Assembly (NCBI GenBank): GCA_965198485.1
Contig: CBDAPQ010000005.1
Location: 2,480,001 to 2,544,000, forward strand
DNA: 64,000 nt
Direction: 5' to 3'
Source of the DNA: RH-AL1 sp965198485
GTDB taxonomy: Bacteria; Pseudomonadota; Alphaproteobacteria; Rhizobiales; Beijerinckiaceae
The notes under the pieces are model-generated. The model did not search any database and was not told where the DNA came from. It saw only the letters and a list, made by a program, of their open reading frames with translations. This document shows, one piece after another, positions 17,951-28,994 of the stretch. Both the position numbers and the translations under genes were made by a program. Within the stretch, counting starts at the first letter, position 1. The number at the start of each line of letters is the position of its first letter.

Positions 17951-17980
17951 TGCGGCAGTAACAACCCCCTCATACAAAGA

Positions 17981-17998
17981 CCGGGCAGTCGCTCCCGG
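17981..17998. terminator. Possible bidirectional terminator between dnaA and the 18.0-kb gene
   Basis: CCGGG, an 8-nt loop and CCCGG lie between the convergent genes. On the minus strand the stem is followed by TCTTTGT, so it probably serves the minus-strand gene better than dnaA. Confidence 0.4.
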
Positions 17999-18041
17999 CC
18001 TTCGAATCACAATCAGCGCCTTAGTCGTAACGCAATGAAGA

Positions 18042-18539
18042 TCAGGATTTCGACATCGTCACCGAGACATTCTTGATATCGGTGCCAGTCGGGCTCATCG
18101 TGACCGACTGACGCCCACTGCGTGCTGCAATACCGATGCTTGCGGTAAACCCGAGGCCTTGGACATAGGCGGAGATTTGGGTCGGCGTGATCTTGCCGGT
18201 GATATGGCCCTTGGCTCCGCGTGAAGTCTCCTGCCATTCGCCCGAGATCGACCCACTTTCAGATGCCACCACGTTGCTCACGACGTTGAACTTGTAGCTG
18301 TCGCTGGCGCAGGTGAGATTCTGCTCCATACTGTTACCCCCGCCGCTCACATTGTAGTGCGCGCGGCAACGCAGCCTCTCCTTGGCGCCCGCGTCGGTCG
18401 TAATCGCGCCGGTTCCGGTCCAATTGCCTTCGAAGGACGCAAACGGGCCGGCCGCGTAAGACGGTGTTGCAGCGGCCACAACCAGAAATGCCGCGCCTGC
18501 CCCGACAACCGAGCGCAGCAGGGAAACATGAGCAATCAT
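18042..18539 (-). CDS. Exported protein of unknown function with an EcfG-type promoter
   Basis: 165 residues starting at ATG 18539, preceded by AGAGGA. Signal peptide: SVVGAGAAFLVVAAATPSYA, cleaved before AGPFASFEGNWTGTGAI. The mature domain is beta-rich, with a Cys pair (RLRCRAHYNV, NLTCASDSY) and conserved-looking turns GSISGEWQETSRG and GKITPTQISAYVQG. It resembles small periplasmic hypothetical proteins widespread in Bradyrhizobium relatives, which I cannot name. A perfect EcfG-type element lies about 50-75 nt upstream (separate entry), so I infer induction in the general stress response. Confidence 0.78.
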   Translation of the reverse strand: MIAHVSLLRSVVGAGAAFLVVAAATPSYAAGPFASFEGNWTGTGAITTDAGAKERLRCRAHYNVSGGGNSMEQNLTCASDSYKFNVVSNVVASESGSISGEWQETSRGAKGHITGKITPTQISAYVQGLGFTASIGIAARSGRQSVTMSPTGTDIKNVSVTMSKS

Positions 18540-18589
18540 CAAAACGTCCTCTCGTGCCGCGATCGGCTGATGCTTGGCGTCGGGCCACG

Positions 18590-18615
18590 AACGTTAGCCC
18601 GCTAGCCCTGGTTCC
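18590..18615 (-). promoter_or_regulatory. Consensus EcfG-type general-stress promoter
   Basis: Read on the minus strand: GGAAC (18615-18611), exactly 17 nt, then CGTT (18593-18590). This equals the GGAAC-N16/18-CGTT consensus of the alphaproteobacterial EcfG/RpoE2/SigT sigma factors. The implied transcription start is about 18582, some 40 nt before the ATG of the exported protein gene. Confidence 0.75.
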
Positions 18616-18766
18616 GAGACCGCTTCTACATGAGCCGGTAGTTGTTGCCTATAAACAACTCGACGCGGCTCTCGTCCATCATCAGAGAAGCAGGCGCGTT
18701 TCTCGGCAACGAGTCCGTGCTAGAAAATCACGCCGGTCGACAACGTGCTGTGGTAGGCGGTTGCCG

Positions 18767-19849
18767 ATGACGGATCTCTCCACTCTCGAACGCGACACGC
18801 TCGGCGCGATCGCCGCCGCCACGCACGAAGCGGGTCTCGAGGCGACACGTGTCGCCACGCTCGGGAAGAAAGGTTCGATTTCCGAACTGCTCTCCACTCT
18901 GGGCAGGATGGCGCCGGAGGAACGCAAGACTCGCGGCGCAGAGATCAACGCGCTGAAGGACAAGGTCGCCACCGCCTTCGAGACGCGTCGCGAAACGCTG
19001 CGCGAGGCGGCGCTGGAGGCGCGGCTCGTGGCCGAGACGGTGGACGTCACGCTTCCGGTGCGCGCCGGCCCGCTCGAGAGCGGCCGCATTCACCCGATCA
19101 GCCAGGTCATGGACGAGCTCTCGGTCATCTTCGCCGGCATGGGGTTCTCGATCGCTGAGGGGCCGGATGTCGAGACCGACGACTACAACTTCACCAAGCT
19201 GAACTTCCCACCCGATCACCCGGCACGGGACATGCACGACACCTTTTTCTTTCCCGCCGCACTCGACGGCACGCGCAAACTACTGCGCACGCACACGAGC
19301 CCGGTGCAGGTGCGCACCATGCTGGGCAAGGAGCCGCCGATCCGTGTTATCTGCCCCGGCCGCACCTACCGCTGCGATTCGGATCAGACCCACACGCCGA
19401 TGTTCCACCAAGTCGAGGGCTTGGTCATCGACCGCTCCGCCAACCTCGGTAATCTCAAGTGGGTGTTGCAGGAGTTCCTGCGCGCCTTTTTTGAGGTGGA
19501 CGAGGTGAAGATGCGCTTTCGCCCGAGCTTCTTCCCCTTCACCGAACCCTCGATGGAGGTCGATATCCAGTGCCGCCGCGGCGACGGGGAGATCCGCTTC
19601 GGCGAGGGTGACGATTGGCTGGAGATCCTGGGCTGCGGCATGGTGCATCCCAACGTGCTCAGAAATTGCGGGATCGATCCGCAGGTCTACCAGGGCTTCG
19701 CCTGGGGCATCGGCATCGATCGCATCGCCATGCTGAAATACGGCATGTCCGACCTGCGCGCCTTCTTTGAGAGCGACGTGCGCTGGCTTCAGCACTATGG
19801 ATTCAGGCCGCTCGACATCCCGAGCCTGATCGGCGGGCTTACGGCATAA
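18767..19849 (+). CDS. pheS: Phenylalanyl-tRNA synthetase alpha subunit
   Basis: Catalytic subunit of the alpha2-beta2 enzyme that charges tRNA-Phe. The 360 residues have the N-terminal coiled-coil arm (GKKGSISELLSTLGRM), motif 1 (GRIHPISQVMDELSVIFAGM), the HTSPVQVRTM segment, motif 2 (TYRCDSDQTHTPMFHQVEGL) and motif 3 with GFAWGIGIDRIAMLKYGMSD. Start at ATG 18767 (MTDLSTLERD). Unusually, neither rpmI-rplT upstream nor pheT downstream is present: the next gene is a convergent hydrolase that overlaps the 3' end by 11 bases. The beta subunit must be encoded elsewhere. Confidence 0.97.
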   Translation: MTDLSTLERDTLGAIAAATHEAGLEATRVATLGKKGSISELLSTLGRMAPEERKTRGAEINALKDKVATAFETRRETLREAALEARLVAETVDVTLPVRAGPLESGRIHPISQVMDELSVIFAGMGFSIAEGPDVETDDYNFTKLNFPPDHPARDMHDTFFFPAALDGTRKLLRTHTSPVQVRTMLGKEPPIRVICPGRTYRCDSDQTHTPMFHQVEGLVIDRSANLGNLKWVLQEFLRAFFEVDEVKMRFRPSFFPFTEPSMEVDIQCRRGDGEIRFGEGDDWLEILGCGMVHPNVLRNCGIDPQVYQGFAWGIGIDRIAMLKYGMSDLRAFFESDVRWLQHYGFRPLDIPSLIGGLTA

Positions 19850-20840
19850 GCATCGGTGCTTGCGACCCTTCCCACTGGTCGCCCGGCTGCATTGCCAGGA
19901 ATCGAGATGGCCCGATCCCGCGGCTCGCCAGCGCGGCGGTGAGCGCGATCTCGGGTGCCGTGCGTCCCTCGTCGCTGAGCGGGAACGTGCCCCAATGCAT
20001 GCCGAGTGCCTGCTTGGCCCCACAATCGAGCATGATTTGCACCGCCTCTGAAGGATCGACGTGCTGGTTCTGCATGAACCAGCGCGGCTCGTAAGCGCCG
20101 ATCGGGAGGATTGCGACGTCGATATCGGAGAACAGCCGACCGACCTCCCGGAAGATCGCGCCGTCGCCGTATCCGGTGTCGCCCGAGAGATAGATCACGC
20201 CGGCCGACGAGGTGATCGCGAAGCCGCACCAGAGTGCCATGCGGCGATCGCCGAACGAGCGGGCGGACCAGTGGTGGGCGGGGGTGAGTCGCGCCGCGAC
20301 ACCGCCGCCGAAATCCGTGGTGTCACCCCAATCGTATGTTTCGACGACGATCTCGGAGTGCACGCGGGCGACCACGGCGTCGTTGCCGAGCGGCGCAACA
20401 AGGCGGGGGCGATCTCGATCCCATAGCCGTCGCAACGTGGCGAGGTTCATATGATCGTAATGGTTGTGCGTCAGTAGAATGATGTCGATCGGCGGTAGAT
20501 CCTCGAACGCGATCCCGGGTGCATTCACCCGACGCGGCCCTGCCCAGGAGACCGGACTGACGCGATCCGACCAGACCGGATCAACCAGCAGGTTGCGGCT
20601 CGCCATCTGGAGCAGTAGGCTGGCGTGGCCCACCATGGTTATGCGCATCCCGTCGACGCGTGCGTCGGGCGCGACTTGTCTGCCGGGCGCCGACGCCGCC
20701 CAACGCTCGCCAACTCTCGTGAGACGCCACTTCAGCAGCTCGGCCAACTTTTTGTCGGTGCCGGGATGGCCTGGGTTGAAGAAGCGTTGTCCGTCGAAAT
20801 GATCGGAGGCCGGGCCGTTGTAGTACGGGTTCTTCGCCAA
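19839..20840 (-). CDS. MBL-fold metal-dependent hydrolase (UlaG/NAPE-PLD-like)
   Basis: 333 residues of the metallo-beta-lactamase superfamily. The zinc motif is LTHNHYDHMNL, with later ligands in TPAHHWSARS, YLSGDTGYGDG and GMHWGTF. The layout (ITMVGHASLLLQM, LLVDPVWSDRVSP, IGAYEPRWFM) is that of UlaG-like and N-acyl-phosphatidylethanolamine phospholipase D-like hydrolases, so the substrate may be a phosphodiester or lactone; it cannot be specified. The start is TTG at 20840, with GAGGGA upstream. It overlaps the pheS end by 11 bases and lies directly downstream of tRNA-Leu on the same strand. Confidence 0.88.
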   Translation of the reverse strand: MAKNPYYNGPASDHFDGQRFFNPGHPGTDKKLAELLKWRLTRVGERWAASAPGRQVAPDARVDGMRITMVGHASLLLQMASRNLLVDPVWSDRVSPVSWAGPRRVNAPGIAFEDLPPIDIILLTHNHYDHMNLATLRRLWDRDRPRLVAPLGNDAVVARVHSEIVVETYDWGDTTDFGGGVAARLTPAHHWSARSFGDRRMALWCGFAITSSAGVIYLSGDTGYGDGAIFREVGRLFSDIDVAILPIGAYEPRWFMQNQHVDPSEAVQIMLDCGAKQALGMHWGTFPLSDEGRTAPEIALTAALASRGIGPSRFLAMQPGDQWEGSQAPMLMP

Positions 20841-20881
20841 GCGGTCCCTCTACACGGGGAATGCGGCGGCCGCCGAAACAA

Positions 20882-20968
20882 TGGTGCGGGCGGTCGGAAT
20901 CGAACCGACACTCTGTCACCAGAACCGGATTTTGAGTCCGGCGCGTCTACCAATTCCACCACGCCCGC
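20882..20968 (-). tRNA. tRNA-Leu (CAA anticodon)
   Basis: The minus strand folds into a class II tRNA of 87 nt including an encoded CCA end. The acceptor stem is GCGGGCG / CGCCCGC, the anticodon stem CCGGA / TCCGG encloses the loop CTCAAAA (anticodon CAA), there is a long variable arm, and the T-arm contains GGTTCGATTCC. It reads UUG leucine codons. No attachment-site duplication was seen nearby. Confidence 0.96.
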
Positions 20969-21167
20969 TTCGGGCTGTCCTCATGCCATGCGTTGCGAGC
21001 CCGGTCCAGCTTGGCCTTCGCCGCTCTGTAGCACATTTTGCCTGTGATAATCACAGCGGGTTGCATCTCGCGAAGGCCCGTGGCTTGTTCGCGACCATGA
21101 CCCGACAGAGTGTTGCTCTTCAGACCGCGCAGCGATTCGGTTCGCGCGACGTCATCGGAGAGCGGCC

Positions 21168-21422
21168 GTGCAGATCGTCGGGATCGAGGGTGCGAAAGGG
21201 GTCCACACCATCGATATGTGGTTCTCGTCTCGCCAACAGTGCTGGGTAGTCGAGCGGCGCGATGGTGACGGTGCCGTCGTCGGGCCTTCGTTCTGCGCCG
21301 CAGAAGAACATGATGCGGCGACCTGCCTGGTAGAGTGGCTGCGCACTCACGAGGAAACTCATCTCGTCGGGCGTGCGATGCGAGTGGCGGCAGAAGCGCG
21401 TCTTCGAGATCGCACCGCCTGA
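21168..21422 (+). CDS. Small conserved-looking protein, unknown function
   Basis: 84 residues from a GTG start with GGAGAG seven bases upstream. The sequence begins MQIVGIEGAKGVHTIDMWFS and continues QQCWVVERRDGDGAVVGPSF, with an acidic AAEEHDAATCLVEWL segment and a basic end (RAMRVAAEARLRDRTA). It has no signal peptide or membrane helix. Its reading frame has ordinary amino-acid composition, unlike the Arg-rich shadow ORFs around it, so I accept it. It converges with glgB, whose stop lies three bases away. Confidence 0.5.
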   Translation: MQIVGIEGAKGVHTIDMWFSSRQQCWVVERRDGDGAVVGPSFCAAEEHDAATCLVEWLRTHEETHLVGRAMRVAAEARLRDRTA

Positions 21423-21424
21423 CT

Positions 21425-23656
21425 TTAGCTGAACGTGAAAACCAGCGTCGACAAAGGAGGTAGTGTAACGACGATCGACTGCGCCTCCCCATGTGCCGGT
21501 GTGTCCTCGCTCTGCACGCCGCCCATGTTGCCGACGTTGGCACCGCCGTAGACTTCAGCGTCGGTGTTGACTGCCTCCTTGTAGAAGCCGGCGCGTGGTA
21601 CGCCGACGCGGTAGTTGGTGCGCGGGATAGGGGTGAAGTTCGAAACGGCGACGGCGAGATCGCCGTGCGCACCGAACCGGGCGAACGCGAAGACGCTGTT
21701 CTCGGTATCGCCGCCGACCAGCCACTTGAAGCCTTCGGCCTCGCAATCGCGCTCGTGCAGCGCCGGCGTACTGGCGTAACTGTGGTTGAGGTCGCGCACC
21801 AGGGTCTGGACGCCCTTGTGACTGGGCTGTTCGAGCAGGTGCCAATCGAGCGACGTGTCGTGGTTCCACTCTTTCTCTTGCGCGAATTCGCAGCCCATGA
21901 AAAGGAGCTTCTTGCCGGGGTGCGCGAACATCCAACCGAGATAAGCACGCAAGTTGGCGAAGCGCTGCCACTCGTCGCCCGGCATTCGCGCGAGCAACGA
22001 ACCCTTGCCATGCACCACTTCATCGTGGCTGATCGGGAGTATGAAATTCTCGGAGAAGGCGTAGAGCAACCCAAAGGTCATCTGGCTGTGATGGAACGAG
22101 CGGTAAACCGGATTTTCCTGGATGTAGTGCAGCGTGTCGTGCATCCACCCCATATTCCACTTGAATCCAAAACCGAGACCCCCGTTGTACGTCGGCTGCG
22201 ACACGCCGGGCCAGGAGGTTGATTCCTCGGCTATCGTCATGACGCCGGGAGCGGCCTGGTAGGCGACCTCGTTCATCTTGCGCAGGAAGGCAATGGCTTC
22301 GAGGTTCTCGTTACCGCCGTATTGATTGGGCACCCATTCATTCGCCTTGCGCGAATAGTCGAGGTAAAGCATCGACGCCACTGCATCGACCCGCAAGCCG
22401 TCGAGATGGTATTGGTCCAGCCAGAAGCGGGCATTTGCGATGAGGAAAGCCTGCACCTCGCGCCGCCCGCAATTGTAGATGTAGGTGCCCCAATCTTGAT
22501 GGAAGCCCTGCCGAGGGTCGGCATGCTCGTAGAGATGTGTGCCGTCGAAGCTTGCCAGACCGTGCGCGTCGTTCGGGAAATGCGCCGGTACCCAGTCGAG
22601 AATCAGGCCGATGCCGGCCTGGTGCGTTCTGTCGACGAAGTAGGCGAAGTCCTCGGGTGTGCCGAAACGGCTTGTCGGTGCGAACATCGAGACCGGCTGG
22701 TAGCCCCAGGAGCCGTCGAATGGGAACTCCGTAATCGGAAGCATCTCGATATGCGTGAAGCCCATATCCTTGACGTAGGGCACGAGCGTGTCGGCGAGTT
22801 CGCGGTACGTAAGCCGACGATTGCCTTCTTCGGGCTTGCGCCGCCACGAGCCGAGATGGCACTCGTAGATCGAGATCGGCTTGGCGCGATCGTCGACCGC
22901 CCCGCGGCTGCTCATCCAGTTGCCATCTTGCCAGTCGTAACGTGGCAGGCCGTGGGCGATCGACGCCGTCTGCGGAGGATGCTCGGCCTGGAACGCAATG
23001 GGATCGGCTTTTTCCGGCACCGTTTCGCCGTTCGGCCCCTTGATCTGGAACTTGTAATGCGCGCCGACCGCCACATCGGGGATGAAGAGTTCCCACACGC
23101 CGACGTCGACGTGGGAGCGCATCGGATGGCGCCGCCCGTCCCAATCGTTGAAGTCGCCGATGACGCTGACGTTGCGCGCGCTCGGTGCCCACACCACGAA
23201 GCGCAAACCTTCAAGGCCACCGTGGCGGATCGGATGCGCGCCGAAGATATAGTAAAAGACGGTGTCGTTGGAATGCGTGATCGCGGCAATGTCGTAATCG
23301 GCGAGGGCGGAGCCCATGAGATAAGGATCGTGGACCACGTGGCCGAAGCCGTCCTTCGTGATACGGACACGATAGCCCGGCCGCTCGGGCGCCTCGATGC
23401 GCGCGACACGCAGGCCGGCCGGATGGACGATCTGAAACGGTGCGATCACGTCGTCGAAATGGTAGGCGAGCAACTCGACCTCGTCACCCCACGGGACGAA
23501 AACGCGGACGTCCCAGATTCCTTGCGCGATTTCGTGTGGGCCGAGGATAGAGAAGGGATCGCCGTGCGCCGCCGAGACAATGGCCTCCACTGCGCCGCGG
23601 TCGACGGCCTCGCCTATGGGCGGTGCCTCGTGCGCCGTGTTGTGGTGACCCGTCAT
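21425..23656 (-). CDS. glgB: 1,4-alpha-glucan branching enzyme
   Basis: GH13 transferase that creates alpha-1,6 branches in glycogen or in the alpha-glucan made by GlgE. The 743 residues carry an N1 domain, the CBM48 segment (GLRFVVWAPSARNVSVIGDF, NDWDGRRHPM) and a catalytic barrel with the nucleophile Asp in DGLRVDAVASMLYLDYSR, the acid Glu in IAEESTSWPGV and the Asp in LPISHDEVVHGKGS. It is last in the operon; its ATG overlaps the treS-mak stop by four bases (ATGA) and has GGAGGA just upstream, allowing both coupling and independent initiation. Confidence 0.97.
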   Translation of the reverse strand: MTGHHNTAHEAPPIGEAVDRGAVEAIVSAAHGDPFSILGPHEIAQGIWDVRVFVPWGDEVELLAYHFDDVIAPFQIVHPAGLRVARIEAPERPGYRVRITKDGFGHVVHDPYLMGSALADYDIAAITHSNDTVFYYIFGAHPIRHGGLEGLRFVVWAPSARNVSVIGDFNDWDGRRHPMRSHVDVGVWELFIPDVAVGAHYKFQIKGPNGETVPEKADPIAFQAEHPPQTASIAHGLPRYDWQDGNWMSSRGAVDDRAKPISIYECHLGSWRRKPEEGNRRLTYRELADTLVPYVKDMGFTHIEMLPITEFPFDGSWGYQPVSMFAPTSRFGTPEDFAYFVDRTHQAGIGLILDWVPAHFPNDAHGLASFDGTHLYEHADPRQGFHQDWGTYIYNCGRREVQAFLIANARFWLDQYHLDGLRVDAVASMLYLDYSRKANEWVPNQYGGNENLEAIAFLRKMNEVAYQAAPGVMTIAEESTSWPGVSQPTYNGGLGFGFKWNMGWMHDTLHYIQENPVYRSFHHSQMTFGLLYAFSENFILPISHDEVVHGKGSLLARMPGDEWQRFANLRAYLGWMFAHPGKKLLFMGCEFAQEKEWNHDTSLDWHLLEQPSHKGVQTLVRDLNHSYASTPALHERDCEAEGFKWLVGGDTENSVFAFARFGAHGDLAVAVSNFTPIPRTNYRVGVPRAGFYKEAVNTDAEVYGGANVGNMGGVQSEDTPAHGEAQSIVVTLPPLSTLVFTFS

Positions 23657-26600
23657 GCGTCCTCCAAAACATAATCCAGCAGCGTCAGAACGCCCTCGAT
23701 CGGGATATCGATCCAGTCGGGGCGGTTGCCGGCTTCGTAATCGATCTCGTACAGCGCCTTGGACAGCGTGTGCAGGATGAGTAGACGGCGCTGTGTTGGC
23801 GCATCGTCGATCCAGACGGGGCTGTCCTTCACCGCTTCCATGTAGGCATCGACGAAGGTCTGCGAGAAGCCCATGAGCTGCTCGTTAAGCCGCGAGCTGA
23901 CCTCGGGCAGGCGCTCGGCGATGCGGCGCCGAGCGGTGGCGACGGCGTAAGCGAACGAGCGCAACATGCCGGCGACATCGCGCATCGGCGTGCCCTTGGC
24001 CCGGCGCTCCTCCAGGGTGCGCGCAGGCTCGCCCTCGAAGTCGATGATCACCACGTCATCCTTCACCACGAGCACTTGGCCCAGGTGGTAGTCGCCGTGG
24101 ATACGCGTCTTGATGGCACCAATCGGCTCGACGCAGCAGCTGTCGATGAGGTCGTAGCACTCGCGCTTACGGGCGATCAACCGTTCTGCCAGCGCGCGCG
24201 CGTTCTCGCTCGAGAACTGCCCGATCTCGCCGAGGTGGCGGAACGCGCGATCAGCCAGGGCGATGGCATCGCGACGCGACTCCTTCACATCGTACAGGGT
24301 CAAGGGTTCGGCCGAGAAGGCCGGATCGGCGGTGGGATGAGCCAGCGCCTTGTGCATCTCGGCAGTCCGCGTTCCGAGGCGGCGCATGTGGGGGGTGTAG
24401 GCGTCGAAACCCTGACCGAGATCCTCGCCGCGGCTCTGCTCGCTGCTGAAAGCGAGCGCGTCCATGATGCGGGTGAGCACGTTCAAGGTCCAGGTCCAGG
24501 CATCGCCCTGGTTGCGGACGAAGCGCTGCAGCACGGCAAGGGCCGTGACGGTCCCGTCGGCCGCGACGTGCTCGACTACGCCGAGCGTCGGCGGCGCGTT
24601 CTTGAAGCGCGCCGTATCGGTCAGGAAGCGGCCGATCTCGACCTCCGGGTTGGCACCCGGCTGCAGGCGCCGATAGATCTTGAGCGCCATGCGGTCATCG
24701 AGATTGATCGACGAGTTCGACTGCTCCGCGCCCATGCGACGGATGGCGTTGGTGTCGACAGGCTCCTCGTCGACAAGGAGCGGGGAGGCGGTGAAGCGGA
24801 TCTGCCCACCGTTTTGCGTATCGAGCACGTCGCCGCGACGCAGCGAGTGCAGCACCGCGTTGGCGAAGTCGGGCGCCGCGTCGGCATCAAGCAACAGGCC
24901 CATGCGGGCGCCGCGGCGCAGGCGCGCGATGGCAAACGGCATCAGCGTTTCGTCATCGTCGTCGGCCTCGCTGATGACGGCGATAGGCATGAAGTAGCGC
25001 TGCTCGGTCTCGCCGAGAGGTACGCAGAGCACTGGTAGCAGGTAACGTCCTCGTGCACCCTCGCGCAGCACGGCGAAATCCTCGGCGTGGACACGCGTGA
25101 CGCGCTGCCCCTTGCCGGCAAACCAGCGGCGCGTCTGCAGGTAGGCCGGCCCGATGCTCGACTGCAGCGCCGCCAACTCGCGATCGCTGAAGAGATTCTC
25201 CAGCCGTCCGCTGGCCACGAGCGTGAAGAGCTCCGGCAGGTAGGGTGAGGAATGCTTGGCATCCTCGTTGATCCGCTCCATCGCGAACCAGTAGAAGCCA
25301 TAGGCCGGCAACGTCAGCAGGTAGGGCAGCTCGCCGATGCGTGGAAATTTGGTGCCGGCGGTCAATTCGGTAAGACCGTTGCCGTCGAACTCCTGCATGT
25401 CGAGCTCGACCGCCTGCGGCGCGTTGGAAACGTTGACGACGCACAGAATGAGCTCATCGTCGAGTTCGCGCAGATAGGCCAGCACCTTGCGGTTCTTGGG
25501 ATAGAGAAAGCGCAGCGACCCGCGGCCCAGAGCGCGGTGCGAGCGGCGCACCACGAGCATGCGGCGCAGCCAATTAAGCATTGAGGTCGGGCTGGCGAGC
25601 TGCGCCTCGACGTTGACCGCGAGATAGCCGTAGATCGGATCCTGGATCGTGGGCAGAAATAGCCGTTGCGGATCGGACCGCGAGAAGCCGCCGTTGCGGT
25701 CGACCGACCATTGCATGGGGGTGCGCACGCCATCGCGGTCGCCGAGATAGATGTTGTCGCCCATGCCGATCTCGTCGCCGTAATAAAGGCACGGCGTGCC
25801 GGGCATCGACAGCAGCAGGGAGTTCAACAGCTCGATCTTACGACGATCGTTGCCGAGCAGTGGCGACAGGCGGCGGCGAATGCCCAGGTTGATGCGCGCG
25901 CGCTTGTCGGCGGCGTAGAAGGACCAGAGGTAGTCGCGCTCCTTGTCGGTGACCATTTCGAGGGTCATCTCGTCATGATTGCGCAGGAAGATGGACCATT
26001 GGCAGCCCTCCGGGATCTCCGGGGTCTGGCGCATGATGTCAGTGATCGGGTGCCGATCCTCCTGCGCCAGCGCCATGTAAATGCGCGGCATCAGCGGAAA
26101 GTGGAAGGCCATGTGGCACTCGTCGCCGTCGCCGAAATATTGCGCGGTCTCCTCGGGCCACTGGTTAGCCTCGGCCAGCAGCATGCGGTCGGGATAGTCT
26201 TCATCCACCGCCGCGCGGATGGCCTTCAGGACGGCATGGGTCTCGGCGAGGTTCTCGCAATTCGTGCCCTCACGCTCGACGAGATAGGGGATGGCATCGA
26301 GGCGCAATCCGTCGACGCCGAGGTCGAGCCAGTAGCGCATGACATCGAGCACTGCCTCAAGAACCTTCGGATTGTCGAAGTTCAAATCCGGTTGGTGCGA
26401 GTAGAAGCGGTGCCAGTAGAAAGACTGGGCTTGTTCGTCCCAAGTCCAGTTCGACTTTTCCGTATCAAGGAAGATGATGCGGGTATCCTGATACTTCTCC
26501 TCTGTATCTGACCAGACGTAAAAATTGCGGGCTTCCGAACCGGGCTCGGCCGCGCGGGCCTTCTGGAACCACGGATGCTGATCTGATGTGTGGTTGATAA

Positions 26601-26906
26601 CGAGTTCGGTGATGATACGGATACCGCGCGCGTGCGCTGCCTCGACGAAAGCCTTGAAATCGTCGAGCGAGCCGTAGGACGGATTGATCCCGCGATAGTC
26701 CGAGATGTCGTAGCCGTCGTCTCGCAGCGGCGAAGGATAGAACGGCATCACCCAGATCGCAGTGGCGCCGAGTTCTTTGACGTAGTCGAGCTTTTGAGTG
26801 ACGCCGGCGAAGTCGCCGACGCCGTCATTGCTCGAATCGAAAAAACTTTTGACGTGCAACTGGTAGATGACCGCATCGCGGTACCATTGCGTGTCGTTGC
26901 GATCGA

Positions 26907-26910
<4 letters not shown>
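23653..26910 (-). CDS. treS: Trehalose synthase-maltokinase fusion
   Basis: Bifunctional 1085-residue protein. Residues 1 to about 555 are TreS, which isomerises trehalose and maltose: ELVINHTSDQHPWF, nucleophile Asp205 in GLRLDAIPYL, acid Glu247 in LLAEANQWP, Asp313 in FLRNHDEM, plus the TreS-typical YWHRFYSHQPDLNFDNP. Residues about 575-1085 are maltokinase (Mak/Pep2): RRWFAGKGQRVTR at its start, then the kinase core with HGDYHLGQVL and VVIIDFEGEPARTLEERRAK. Its product, maltose 1-phosphate, is the GlgE donor, and glgE is the adjacent upstream gene. Such TreS-Mak fusions are known in proteobacteria. ATGA overlaps occur at both ends. Confidence 0.96.

Positions 26911-28990
<2,080 letters not shown>

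Positions 28991-28994
<4 letters not shown>

Noticed and set aside
20882..20968. tRNA-Leu as an integration site for a mobile element
   Set aside because: No integrase gene and no direct repeat of the tRNA 3' end was seen on either side.
22322..23674. 450-codon and similar long plus-strand frames opposite glgB and the other trehalose genes
   Set aside because: Composition is that of reverse-complement shadows of well-supported enzymes.
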